64,000 nucleotides of DNA from Cellulosimicrobium composti (GTDB taxonomy: Bacteria; Actinomycetota; Actinomycetes; Actinomycetales; Cellulomonadaceae): the NCBI RefSeq assembly GCF_009711085.1, contig NZ_WMKA01000001.1, positions 1 through 64,000 on the forward strand, given 5' to 3'. The notes beneath the pieces were generated by a model. The model had not been told where the DNA came from. It was given only the letters and a program-made list of their open reading frames with translations, and did not search any database. This document shows, piece after piece, positions 43,737 through 52,034 of the stretch. Position numbers and translations under genes: made by a program. Numbering within the stretch: the first letter of the stretch is position 1; every line of letters begins with the position of its first letter.

Positions 43737-45047
43737 TCAGCCCGCCGGCGTCACGGTCACACGCAGCAGGCGGTCGTCACCGTCGCGGGGGTCGCCGCGC
43801 CCGTCGGTGTTGTTCGTCAGCACGTACAGCGCCGCGCTCCCGTCGTCCCCGAGGGGCGTGGCCGGGTCGACGAGCACGGCGCGCAGCCGCCCGCGGTCCG
43901 TGAGCAGCGCCTGCGGCGCCCCGAACGCGTCGGCGGACGCGCCGCCGTCGGCCGACGCGAACGGCACGCGCCACAGCGTCTGCCCCCGCAGCCCGGCGAG
44001 GTAGGCGGCCTCGCGCGTCACCGCGAGCCCGCTCGGCGACGCGTCCGACGTCGCCCACGTCGTCACCGGGTCGACGAACCCGGCCCCCGCACCGCCCGTG
44101 CCCTCGACCTCGGGCCAGCCGTAGTTGCCGCCCGGCACGACGACGTTGAGCTCGTCGAACGTGTCCTGGCCGAACTCCGACGCGAGCATGCGCCCCGTGA
44201 CGTCCCACGCGACGCCCTGCACGTTGCGGTGCCCGAGGCTCCACACGCGCGACGCGGGGTCGGGGTTGCCCGGGGCGGGCGCACCGTCGACCGTGACGCG
44301 CAGGACCTTGCCCGCGAGCGCCCCCGGGTCCTGCGCCGCGCCGCGCTGCTGCGCGTCGCCCGTCGTCACGTAGAGGAAGCCGTCCGGGCCGAACGCGAGC
44401 CGGCCGCCGTCGTGCGTCGAGGCGGCCGGGATGCCCCGGACCAGGGGCGTGAGCGCGGACAGCTCGCGCCCCGTCAGCGTGCCGCGCAGCACCTCGTTCC
44501 CGCCCGGAGCCGTGCGGTAGAGGAAGACCTCCCCGGGCGCCGCGCCGTCCTCGGGCCCGACCGCGACCCCGAGCAGCCCCGACTCCCCGCGCGCGACCGT
44601 GCCGTCGCGCAGGTCGTCCGCGCCCGGCCCGGTGACCGGCTCGACCGCGCCCGTGGCTGGGTCGACGACGACGAGCGCGCGCTCGTCGCGCAGCGAGACG
44701 AGCAGCGTCCCGTCGGCGAGCGCCGCGAGCCCCCACGGGGCGGCGAGCCCGGTCGCGACCTCGGCGACGTCCACGCGCACCTCGGGCACGACGACGAGAC
44801 CCGGCTCCGGCGACGGCTCCGGTGCCGGCGGCGCCGTCCCGGGCGACCCGGTCGGCGCGTCGGTGGTGGTCGTAGCCGACGGCGTCGGGCCGGGTCCCTC
44901 GCCGCCGTCGCCCGAGCACGCGGCGAGCAGCGCGACCACCGCGACCGCCAGGACCGCGCGGCGCACGGACGACCGACGGGCGGACGTGGAAGGCGTGGTC
45001 GAGCGGTGCACGGTCGTGGTGCGCACGGTCGAGCGCCGGGTGAGCAT
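43737..45047 (-). CDS. PQQ-dependent sugar dehydrogenase-like lipoprotein
   Basis: 436 aa, Glucose/Sorbosone dehydrogenase (GSDH) six-bladed propeller. Lipoprotein signal: Arg-rich start, hydrophobic core AVLAVAVVALLAAC, Cys44, then a Ser/Thr/Pro spacer. Propeller blocks: VATGLAAPWGLAALADGTLL, GESGLLGVAVGPE, STHDGGRLAFGPDGFLYVTT, GHRNVQGVAWD, ASEFGQDTFDELNVV and GGNYGWPEVEG. The His and Arg residues that contact PQQ in soluble GDH fall within these blocks. No PQQ synthesis genes are here. ATG 45047 is chosen at MLTRRST. Possibly oxidises aldoses at the cell surface. Confidence 0.9.
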   Translation of the reverse strand: MLTRRSTVRTTTVHRSTTPSTSARRSSVRRAVLAVAVVALLAACSGDGGEGPGPTPSATTTTDAPTGSPGTAPPAPEPSPEPGLVVVPEVRVDVAEVATGLAAPWGLAALADGTLLVSLRDERALVVVDPATGAVEPVTGPGADDLRDGTVARGESGLLGVAVGPEDGAAPGEVFLYRTAPGGNEVLRGTLTGRELSALTPLVRGIPAASTHDGGRLAFGPDGFLYVTTGDAQQRGAAQDPGALAGKVLRVTVDGAPAPGNPDPASRVWSLGHRNVQGVAWDVTGRMLASEFGQDTFDELNVVVPGGNYGWPEVEGTGGAGAGFVDPVTTWATSDASPSGLAVTREAAYLAGLRGQTLWRVPFASADGGASADAFGAPQALLTDRGRLRAVLVDPATPLGDDGSAALYVLTNNTDGRGDPRDGDDRLLRVTVTPAG

Positions 45048-45163
45048 GCGACCATCGTCGCCCGGCCCGCCGGGCGCCGCACCCGTCACACCCTTTCCCC
45101 CAGCGCGACCCGACGTCCGCCCCCGCGCCCGGCGCGGCGCGACGTCGAGCCCGGGGAGGACCT

Positions 45164-46348
45164 CTACTGCAGGCGGGTGAGACCGCGCTTGAGGCCGCGG
45201 ACCGCCTGGCCGATGCGGTGCTCGTTCTCGATGAGCGCGAAGCGCACGAACTCGTCGCCGCCGGGGCCGAACCCGACGCCCGGGGACACCGCGACGTCGC
45301 ACTCCTCGACGAGGTGCGTCGCGAACTCGATCGAGCCCATGTCGCGGTACGGCTCGGGGATCCGGGCCCACGCGAACATCGTGCCGCCGGGCTTGTGGAT
45401 GTCCCACCCGATGCGCTGCAGGCCGTCGTAGAGGGCGTCGCGCCGGGACTCGTACACGGACGAGATCTCCTGCGGGAACTCGGTCGCCTCGTTGAGCGTG
45501 ACCGTCGCGGCGATCTGGATGGGCTGGAACGTGCCGTAGTCGAGATAGCTCTTCAGCTTGGCGAGCGCCCCGACGACGTCGCGGCGCCCCACGAGGAACG
45601 CGACGCGCCAGCCCGCCATGGAGAACGACTTCGTCATCGAGTACAGCTCGACCGCGACCTCGCGCGCGCCGTCGCACTCCATGATCGACGGCGGCCGGAA
45701 CCCGTCGAACGTCATGTCGGCGTACGCGAGGTCGTGCACGAGCACGACGTCCTTGTCCCGCGCCCAGTCGACGAGGCGCTGCAGGTCCTCCTTGGTCGCG
45801 ACCGTCGTCGTCGGGTTGTGCGGGAACGACAGCACGACGACGCGCGGCTTGGGCCAGCCGAGCTCCCACGCCTCGATGATGCGGTCGATGTAGCCCGCGG
45901 CGTCGGTGCCGTCGCCGATGGGGACCTGGCGCGCGTCGGCGCCCGCGAAGTAGGGGCCCCAGATGTGGATGGGGTAGCTCGGGGTGGGGACCAGCGCGAC
46001 GTCGCCCGGCTGCAGCAGCACCCACATGAGGTGGCTGAAGCCCTCCTTGGCGCCGATCGTCGAGATGATCTCGGTATCCGGGTCGAGGCTCACGCCGAAC
46101 CTACGCTGGTACAGCCCCGCCACGGCCTCACGGAGCTTCGGGATGCCGCGCGACGCGGAGTACCGGTGGTTGCGCGAGTTCTGAGCGGCCTCGGCGAGCT
46201 TGTCGACCGCGACCTGCGGGCTCGGCAGGTCCGGGTTGCCGAAGCCGAGGTCCACGACGTCGCGCCCCGCTCGGCGTGCCTCGATCTTGAGCCCGTCGAT
46301 GATCGTGAAGACGTAGGGCGGCAGACCGGGGATCCGGCGGAACTCCAT
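45164..46348 (-). CDS. alaC: class I/II aminotransferase (AlaC-like alanine transaminase)
   Basis: 394 aa PLP-dependent enzyme. The start FRRIPGLPPYVFTIIDGLK and the blocks HRYSASRGIPKLREAV, GAKEGFSHLMWVLLQPGD, VHDLAYADMTFDGFRPPSI, TKSFSMAGWRVAFLVG (PLP Lys in SMTKSFSMAGWR) and FVRFALIENEHRIGQAVRGL match AlaC closely from start to end. It probably interconverts alanine and pyruvate with 2-oxoglutarate. ATG 46348 has GGAG 8 nt upstream. Single gene; the next gene upstream is a MarR-like protein. Confidence 0.9.
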   Translation of the reverse strand: MEFRRIPGLPPYVFTIIDGLKIEARRAGRDVVDLGFGNPDLPSPQVAVDKLAEAAQNSRNHRYSASRGIPKLREAVAGLYQRRFGVSLDPDTEIISTIGAKEGFSHLMWVLLQPGDVALVPTPSYPIHIWGPYFAGADARQVPIGDGTDAAGYIDRIIEAWELGWPKPRVVVLSFPHNPTTTVATKEDLQRLVDWARDKDVVLVHDLAYADMTFDGFRPPSIMECDGAREVAVELYSMTKSFSMAGWRVAFLVGRRDVVGALAKLKSYLDYGTFQPIQIAATVTLNEATEFPQEISSVYESRRDALYDGLQRIGWDIHKPGGTMFAWARIPEPYRDMGSIEFATHLVEECDVAVSPGVGFGPGGDEFVRFALIENEHRIGQAVRGLKRGLTRLQ

Positions 46349-46476
46349 CGCAGTGCTCCAGCTCTGTGCGGTGCGCCCGGACGCGGGGTGCGCACGGGTC
46401 GCGGGTCTCGCAGGGTACGCCTGCCGCCCGACGACGCGGCGGCGCGTCTCGCGACCGCCCGGGGCCGGTCAGCCCG

Positions 46477-46950
46477 TCAGCCCGACCAGCCGAGGTTGCG
46501 CGCCATGCGCTCGAGCGTCGCCACCGTCCGGGCGTACTCCTCGCGGCTGATGCCCTCCGCGATCCGCTCGCGCGACAGCGACACCGCGTCGAGGAGGTCG
46601 TGGTACGCGTGGTTGCCCGCGACCGTCACGGACAGCGCGCCGTCCGCGCCGCGCGCGACCCAGCCGCGCCGCACCAGGTCGTCGATCTCCGCCGCCACGG
46701 CGCTCGCGCCGCCGTGCCCTGCGCCCCCCGCCCCGGTGAAGGGCGACAGCACACCGTCGACGCTCGTCTCCTCGCTCACGCCGTCCCGGATGGTGTTGAG
46801 CACCTGCCAGTGCCGACGCGTGAGGCCCGAGTGGTGGAAGACGCCGTCGAAGCTCTCGTCGATGAGCCGGTCCACGAGCTTGAGCCAGTAGCCGATCGGG
46901 CGCTCGGGCGCGGTGTCGGGGGTGGTCGTGGACGGGGCGTCGTCGCTCAT
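46477..46950 (-). CDS. MarR-like winged-helix protein
   Basis: 157 aa. PIGYWLKLVDRLIDESFD is followed by GLTRRHWQVLNTIRDGVSEE, a MarR-type first helix pair, a Gly/Ala-rich loop and VAAEIDDLVRRGWVARGADG, where the wing is short. The C-terminal helix reads ISREEYARTVATLERMARNL. It lacks the usual DxR wing motif and may be a diverged regulator. ATG 46950 has GGGAGG upstream. Divergent from pncA. Confidence 0.75.
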   Translation of the reverse strand: MSDDAPSTTTPDTAPERPIGYWLKLVDRLIDESFDGVFHHSGLTRRHWQVLNTIRDGVSEETSVDGVLSPFTGAGGAGHGGASAVAAEIDDLVRRGWVARGADGALSVTVAGNHAYHDLLDAVSLSRERIAEGISREEYARTVATLERMARNLGWSG

Positions 46951-47073
46951 CGGAGGCCTCCCGGTGGTGCGCTGGTCTCGGGAGTCCACTGTGGCACCCG
47001 CACCGCGGGCGCGCCCGGCGGCCCGGCCCGCCGCGCTCCCCCACGACACCCCGTGCGGTGGCAGAGTGGACGC

Positions 47074-47673
47074 ATGAGCGAGAACACCCCCGGACCGCGC
47101 CGCGCCCTCCTCGTCGTCGACGTCCAGCCCACGTTCTGCGAGGGCGGCGAGCTGGGCGTCGAGGGCGGGCACGCCGTCGCGCAGCGCATCGCCGACCACG
47201 CGCGCGACCACCGCGACACCTACGCCCTCGTCGTCACGACGCAGGACTGGCACGTGGACCCGGGCGAGCACTGGAGCCCCGACCCTGACTTCGTCGACAC
47301 GTGGCCGCCGCACGGCATCGCCGGCTCGCCGAACGCCGAGCTGCACCCGGCGCTCGCCGACCTCGCGCCCGACGCGAGCGTGAAGAAGGGCGAGTTCCAG
47401 GCCGCGTACTCGGGGTTCGAGGGGGTCGACGTCGACGGCACGCCGCTCGCCGACATCCTGCGCGCGGCCGGGATCGAGGCGGTCGACGTGGTGGGCATCG
47501 CCGAGTCCCACTGCGTGCGCGAGACGGCGCTCGACGCCCACCGGCTCGGGCTCGACACGCGCGTCCTCACCGACCTCACCGTGCCCGTGACGCCCGAGCT
47601 CGGGGCCGCGGCGCGCGAGGCGCTCGCGGCGGCGGGCGTCGCGCTCGAGGCGAGCGACGTCGTCGGCCGCTGA
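47074..47673 (+). CDS. pncA: nicotinamidase/isochorismatase-family hydrolase
   Basis: 199 aa. Catalytic triad Asp16 (VVDVQPTF), Lys104 or Lys105 (SVKKGEFQAAYS) and Cys147 (IAESHCVRET). Metal-binding residues Asp58, His60 and His66 (TQDWHVDPGEHWS) mark it as a nicotinamidase rather than an isochorismatase. It converts nicotinamide to nicotinic acid for NAD salvage. ATG 47074 is chosen where the homology begins. Convergent with rsmI. Confidence 0.92.
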   Translation: MSENTPGPRRALLVVDVQPTFCEGGELGVEGGHAVAQRIADHARDHRDTYALVVTTQDWHVDPGEHWSPDPDFVDTWPPHGIAGSPNAELHPALADLAPDASVKKGEFQAAYSGFEGVDVDGTPLADILRAAGIEAVDVVGIAESHCVRETALDAHRLGLDTRVLTDLTVPVTPELGAAAREALAAAGVALEASDVVGR

Positions 47674-47692
47674 CGCGCAGCTCCCCCTGCAC

Positions 47693-47709
47693 CGCACCGG
47701 TACGGTGCG
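47693..47709. terminator. small hairpin between convergent pncA and rsmI
   Basis: CGCACCG-GTA-CGGTGCG, 7-bp perfect stem with 3-nt loop between two convergent genes. Short, so only a tentative bidirectional terminator. Confidence 0.4.
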
Positions 47710-47731
47710 CACCGGCACGGCGCTCGCGGCC

Positions 47732-48652
47732 TCAGCGCCCGCGGGCCTCGACGGCCGCGGCGTAGAGGTCGCGCTTGGGCACGCCGGCCCCCGCCGCGAC
47801 GTCGGCCACGGCCTCCTTGAGCCGCTCGCCGCCGTCGACGCGCGCCAGGACCTGCGGCACGAGCTCCGCGAGCGGCACCGGGCCGCGCGGGGGCGCGCCG
47901 CCGACGACGACGCAGATCTCGCCGCGGAGCTGCTCCGCGGCGGCGCGCTCCGCGAGCTCGCCGAGCGGGCCGCGCAGCACCTCCTCGTAGGTCTTGGTGA
48001 GCTCGCGCGCGACGGCGGCCGCCCGGTCGGCGCCGAACGCGTCGGCCATCGCGGCGAGCGTCTCGGCCACGCGGTGCGGCGCCTCGAAGAACACGAGGGT
48101 GCGCGGCTCGTCGGCGAGCGCGGCGAGCGCGCGCGACCGGTCGCCCGCCTTGCGCGGCAGGAACCCCTCGAAGCAGAAGCGGTCGGTCGGCAGGCCCGAG
48201 AGCGCGAGCGCGGTGAGCACCGCGCTCGGGCCGGGCGCCGTCGTCACGGGGACGCCGCGCTCGACGGCGCGCGCGACGACGCGGAAGCCCGGGTCGGACA
48301 CGCTCGGCATGCCCGCGTCGGACACGACGAGCACGGTCCCGCCCCCCTCGACCACGTCGAGCAGGTCGTCGGAGCGGTCGGACTCGTTGTGCTCGTGGAA
48401 GCTCAGCACGCGGCCCCCGACCTGCACGCCGAGCCGGCCCGCGAGCGCGTGCAGGCGCCGCGTGTCCTCGGCCGCGACGACGTCGGCCTCCGCGAGGAGG
48501 CGTCGCAGGCGCGGGCTCGCGTCCTCCGCGTTGCCGATCGGGGTGCCGCCGAGCACCAGGTGCCCGGCCTCCCGGGCGGGCTCGCCCGCCGGTCGGGTCG
48601 GGTCGGGGGTCGGGGCGGAGACGTCGGGGCGGTCGCCGGGCGAGGAGGGCAT
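47732..48652 (-). CDS. rsmI: 16S rRNA (cytidine1402-2'-O)-methyltransferase
   Basis: 306 aa tetrapyrrole-methylase-fold enzyme that 2'-O-methylates C1402 of 16S rRNA. Motifs: LVLGGTPIGNAEDASPRLRR, AAEDTRRLHAL, SFHEHNE, VLVVSDAGMPSVSDPGFRVV, APGPSAVLTALALSG, FEGFLPRKAGDR and FFEAPHRVAETL. A Pro/Asp-rich N-terminal extension of about 28 residues precedes the domain. ATG 48652 sits after a weak purine region. Divergent from pmt with a 43-bp gap, as in M. tuberculosis. Confidence 0.96.
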   Translation of the reverse strand: MPSSPGDRPDVSAPTPDPTRPAGEPAREAGHLVLGGTPIGNAEDASPRLRRLLAEADVVAAEDTRRLHALAGRLGVQVGGRVLSFHEHNESDRSDDLLDVVEGGGTVLVVSDAGMPSVSDPGFRVVARAVERGVPVTTAPGPSAVLTALALSGLPTDRFCFEGFLPRKAGDRSRALAALADEPRTLVFFEAPHRVAETLAAMADAFGADRAAAVARELTKTYEEVLRGPLGELAERAAAEQLRGEICVVVGGAPPRGPVPLAELVPQVLARVDGGERLKEAVADVAAGAGVPKRDLYAAAVEARGR

Positions 48653-48695
48653 GGCTCCCAGGGTTCCACACGCCCGTGCCCCTACGATGGCCTGC

Positions 48696-50459
48696 GTGTC
48701 CCAGCCGCCCGCCGACGCGCACCCCGGGCCCCGGCCCGCGACCGACGTCTCCGACGACAGCACCGCGGCGCCCGGCGAGGTGGCGACGGCCGACACGACG
48801 GCCGACGCTATGGCCGACACGGCGACCGACGCGACCGCCGGCGCGACCGACCCCCTGACGGAGCCCGTCGAGGACGCGCCGGGCCTGAGCCACCGCGAGC
48901 GCCTCCTGGTCGCGCTGCTCGGCCCGCGCCGGCTCGCGCTCGGCGCGACGGCGCACGACCGCCTGTGGGGGTGGCTCGGCGTCGCGGTCGTCGCGGCCGT
49001 CGCCGCGGTGCTGCGCCTGTGGGACCTCGGCCGACCGGGCACGCTCGTGTTCGACGAGACGTACTACGTCAAGCAGGCGTGGACGCTCCTGCGGGCCGGG
49101 TTCGAGGCGAACTGGCCGGAGGAGCCGAATCCGGCGTTCGAGGCGGGCGACGTCGACTCGTTCCTCCCGACGGCGGACTACGTGGTCCACCCGCCGCTCG
49201 GCAAGTGGATGATCGCGCTCGGCATGCGCGTGCTCGGCGGCGCCGAGAACCCGTGGACCTGGCGGCTCGCGTCGGCGCTCGTCGGGGTGCTCGCCGTGGT
49301 GCTCGTCGCGAGGATCGCGCGGCGCCTGTTCGCGTCGACCGCCATGGGGGTCGTCGCGGGCGCGCTCCTGGCCGTCGACGGCGAGGCGATCGTGCACTCG
49401 CGCACGGGCCTGCTCGACAACATGCTCATGATCTGGGTGCTCGTCGCGTTCGGGTGCCTGCTGCTCGACCGCGAGCAGGCCCGGCGGCGGCTCGCCGAGC
49501 GCTGCGGCGCGATCCTCGACGCGGGCGGGCGCATCGGCCGGTACGGCCCCGGGCTCGGCTGGCGGTGGTGGCGGTTCGCGGCGGCCGTCGCGCTGGGCCT
49601 CGCGTGCGGGGTGAAGTGGTCGGGCCTGTACTTCCTCGCGGTGTTCGCCGTCGTGTCGGTGCTGTGGGACGCGACGGCACGCCGGACCGCGGGGGTCGGG
49701 CGCTGGTGGGAGGACGCGCTCGTGCGCGACGCGGTCCCGGCCGCGCTCGTCATGCTCCCGACGGCGGCCCTCGCCTACCTCGGCGCGTGGACGTCGTGGT
49801 TCCGCTCCCCCGGCGCGTACATGCGCCAGTGGGCGCTGGACAACCCCGGCGAGGGCGTCGCGTGGCTGCCGCCCGCGCTGCGGTCCCTGTGGGAGTACCA
49901 CCTGAAGATGTGGGACTTCCACAACGGGCTCACGTCCGAGCACACGTACGAGGCGCACCCGCTCGGGTGGATCCTCCAGTGGCGGCCGACGTCGTTCTAC
50001 TGGCGCTCCTACGACCCGGGCGAGGCCGGGTGCGAACTCGAGCGGTGCGCGCGGGCGATCACGTCGATCGGCAACCCGGTCCTGTGGTGGACGGCGGCCC
50101 TCGCGATCCTCGTCGCGCTCTACGCCCTCGTGCGGCTCAAGGACTGGCGCGCGCTCGCCGTGCTCAGCGGCATCGTCGCCGGGTGGGCGCCGTGGTTCCT
50201 CTACGCCGAGCGGACCATCTTCACGTTCTACTCGATCGTGTTCACGCCGTGGGTCGTGCTCACGCTCGTCTACGCGATGACGCTCGCGCTCGAGCGCACG
50301 GAGCACCGCGCGGAGGCACGGGCCCGCGTGCGGACGTGGATCACGGTCCTGCTCACGACCATCGGCGTCGTCAGCGTCTTCTACTACCCGATCTGGACCG
50401 CGTGGCAGGTGCCGTACTGGTTCTGGCGCATGCACATGTGGTTGCCGAGCTGGATCTGA
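48696..50459 (+). CDS. dolichyl-phosphate-mannose-protein mannosyltransferase (PMT/GT39)
   Basis: 587 aa multi-pass membrane enzyme that transfers mannose from polyprenyl-P-mannose to Ser/Thr of exported proteins. A long Thr/Ala/Asp-rich cytoplasmic start (about 1-75) is followed by about 10-11 membrane segments. PMT hallmarks: the first loop FDETYYVKQAWTLL with the catalytic Asp-Glu, VVHPPLGKWMIALGM, LDNMLMIWVLVAFG, GVKWSGLYFL and the C-terminal YYPIWTAWQVPYWFWRMHMW. TACGAT (48683-48688) is a good -10 for a leaderless GTG at 48696; ATG 48687 is the alternative. Probably acts on Thr/Ser-rich exported proteins. Confidence 0.92.
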   Translation: MSQPPADAHPGPRPATDVSDDSTAAPGEVATADTTADAMADTATDATAGATDPLTEPVEDAPGLSHRERLLVALLGPRRLALGATAHDRLWGWLGVAVVAAVAAVLRLWDLGRPGTLVFDETYYVKQAWTLLRAGFEANWPEEPNPAFEAGDVDSFLPTADYVVHPPLGKWMIALGMRVLGGAENPWTWRLASALVGVLAVVLVARIARRLFASTAMGVVAGALLAVDGEAIVHSRTGLLDNMLMIWVLVAFGCLLLDREQARRRLAERCGAILDAGGRIGRYGPGLGWRWWRFAAAVALGLACGVKWSGLYFLAVFAVVSVLWDATARRTAGVGRWWEDALVRDAVPAALVMLPTAALAYLGAWTSWFRSPGAYMRQWALDNPGEGVAWLPPALRSLWEYHLKMWDFHNGLTSEHTYEAHPLGWILQWRPTSFYWRSYDPGEAGCELERCARAITSIGNPVLWWTAALAILVALYALVRLKDWRALAVLSGIVAGWAPWFLYAERTIFTFYSIVFTPWVVLTLVYAMTLALERTEHRAEARARVRTWITVLLTTIGVVSVFYYPIWTAWQVPYWFWRMHMWLPSWI

Positions 50460-50463
50460 CGCG

Positions 50464-51939
50464 TCACCACTCGACCTGCGGCGACTCGTGGAACGCGTTC
50501 CCCGCCCGGCGCCACGCGTGCGCCTCGCGGGCCACGCGGCGGCGGTAGTCGTCCCAGTCCTTGCGGTCGGCGGCCGTCCACGCGACCTCCGCGACGGCGC
50601 TCAGGCGCGGCAGGAGCATGGTGAACAGCGCCTCCGGCGTAGGGATGCGCTCGGTCCACACCGCGGCCTCGACGCCCTCGATCGTCTCGGCCGGCAGCCC
50701 GGGCACGGCGTCCTCGGGCTCCCAGTCGTAGGAGTCGCGGACCTCGACGAGGCCCGCCCACTCCTGGCCGAACGGGAAGTCGGCCGTGTACTTCATGTCG
50801 AGGTACACGCGGTTCGCGGGCGACAGGATGACGCGCGCCCCGGCCTTCGCCGCGTCGACGAGGTACGTGAGGTCCATGGGGTGCGTGTCCCAGTACTGCA
50901 CGAGCGTGCCCGGGCGCAGCGGGGCCTTGGCCGCCTCCTGCCACGCGACCGGCGTCTTGCCCGCCTCGACCACGAGCCGCTCGCACAGCTCGACGAACCG
51001 CGCGTACTCCGCCGGCTCCATCTTCAGCACCTCGTCGCCGCCGAAGTGCACGTGCTCGCCGTCGGTCGCGCGGGCGAGGTCGGTGAAGACGTCGCGCAGG
51101 AACGGCTCGGTGGCGGGCAGGTCGAACGTGAGGCGCGAGAAGCCGACCTCGATCCCCGAGTACGCGTCGGTCGGGACGCCGTCGGGCATGAGGTCCCCGT
51201 ACACGTGGGTCGCCGCGTTGATGTGCCCGGGGACGTCGATCTCGGGCACCACGCGCACGAACCGCTCGGCCGCGTGGTCCTGCAGCGCGCGGAACTCGGC
51301 GAGCGACAGGTGGCCGCCCGTGCCGCCGGACGTGTCGGTCCCGGAGGAGAGCTTGGCGAGCTCGGGCCGCGACGGCGACTCGATGCGCCAGCCCTGGTCG
51401 TCCGTGAGGTGCAGGTGCAGCACGTTGAGCTTGTACGACGCCATGACGTCGATCACGGCGCGCAGCGCGTCGAGCCCGAAGAAGGTGCGCGCGACGTCGA
51501 GGGACAGGCCGCGCCACGCGTAGCGCGGGGCGTCGTGCACGACGACGTGCGGCACCCGGGCGGGCCCGTCGCCCGGCGTCTCGACGAGCTGGCGCAGCGT
51601 CTGGGCCGCGTGGAGAAGCCCAACGGGCTCCGCCGCCGTCGCCGTGACCCCCGCGGCGTCGACGACGAGGCTGTAGCGCTCGGCGCTCGTGGAGCCGGCG
51701 GGGCCGGCCTGCTCGTCGAGCCGCAGCACGAGCGCGGTCGCGTCCGCCGGCGCGACGCCGGACGCCGGGTCGTCGTGCGTCGCGGTGACGCCGCCGACCG
51801 CGCCGAGGAGCTCGGCGACCCGGTCGCCGAGCCACGGCGCCGTCTGCTCGAGCCCGAGCGCGTGGACCGCGAGGGCCGCGACGGGCAGGTGCCCGTCACC
51901 GGGCTCGACCTGCAGGGGCTGGGGAATGACCGCGACCAT
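50464..51939 (-). CDS. GH20 beta-N-acetylhexosaminidase
   Basis: 491 aa. The N-terminal GH20b-like domain (about 1-135) is followed by the TIM barrel: YAWRGLSLDVARTFFG (142 onward), LNVLHLHLTDDQGWRIE, VVPEIDVPGHI, and the catalytic Asp302-Glu303 pair in HFGGDE. Retaining substrate-assisted cleavage of terminal GlcNAc/GalNAc is the family mechanism. No signal peptide, so it is cytoplasmic and likely works on imported chito- or muro-oligomers. ATG 51939 has GAAGGTG upstream. A LacI-type dyad lies between promoter and start codon. It converges with pmt with only 4 bp between stops. Confidence 0.93.
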   Translation of the reverse strand: MVAVIPQPLQVEPGDGHLPVAALAVHALGLEQTAPWLGDRVAELLGAVGGVTATHDDPASGVAPADATALVLRLDEQAGPAGSTSAERYSLVVDAAGVTATAAEPVGLLHAAQTLRQLVETPGDGPARVPHVVVHDAPRYAWRGLSLDVARTFFGLDALRAVIDVMASYKLNVLHLHLTDDQGWRIESPSRPELAKLSSGTDTSGGTGGHLSLAEFRALQDHAAERFVRVVPEIDVPGHINAATHVYGDLMPDGVPTDAYSGIEVGFSRLTFDLPATEPFLRDVFTDLARATDGEHVHFGGDEVLKMEPAEYARFVELCERLVVEAGKTPVAWQEAAKAPLRPGTLVQYWDTHPMDLTYLVDAAKAGARVILSPANRVYLDMKYTADFPFGQEWAGLVEVRDSYDWEPEDAVPGLPAETIEGVEAAVWTERIPTPEALFTMLLPRLSAVAEVAWTAADRKDWDDYRRRVAREAHAWRRAGNAFHESPQVEW

Positions 51940-51965
51940 CGGGCACCTTCGTCGTCTGGGGAGGA

Positions 51966-52024
51966 TCGAAACGATTCGGCTTTTGCAAGCACCACACCCT
52001 AACCCCTGCCCGCAGCAGTTCCAA
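51966..52024 (-). promoter_or_regulatory. promoter and operator of GH20 gene
   Basis: On the minus strand TTGGAA (52019-52024) and TAGGGT (51996-52001) with 17-bp spacing form the promoter. TCGAAACGATTCG at 51966-51978 is a LacI-type dyad placed at about +11 to +23, where a bound repressor would block elongation or initiation. Confidence 0.6.
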
Positions 52025-52034
52025 CCGCCCCCGG

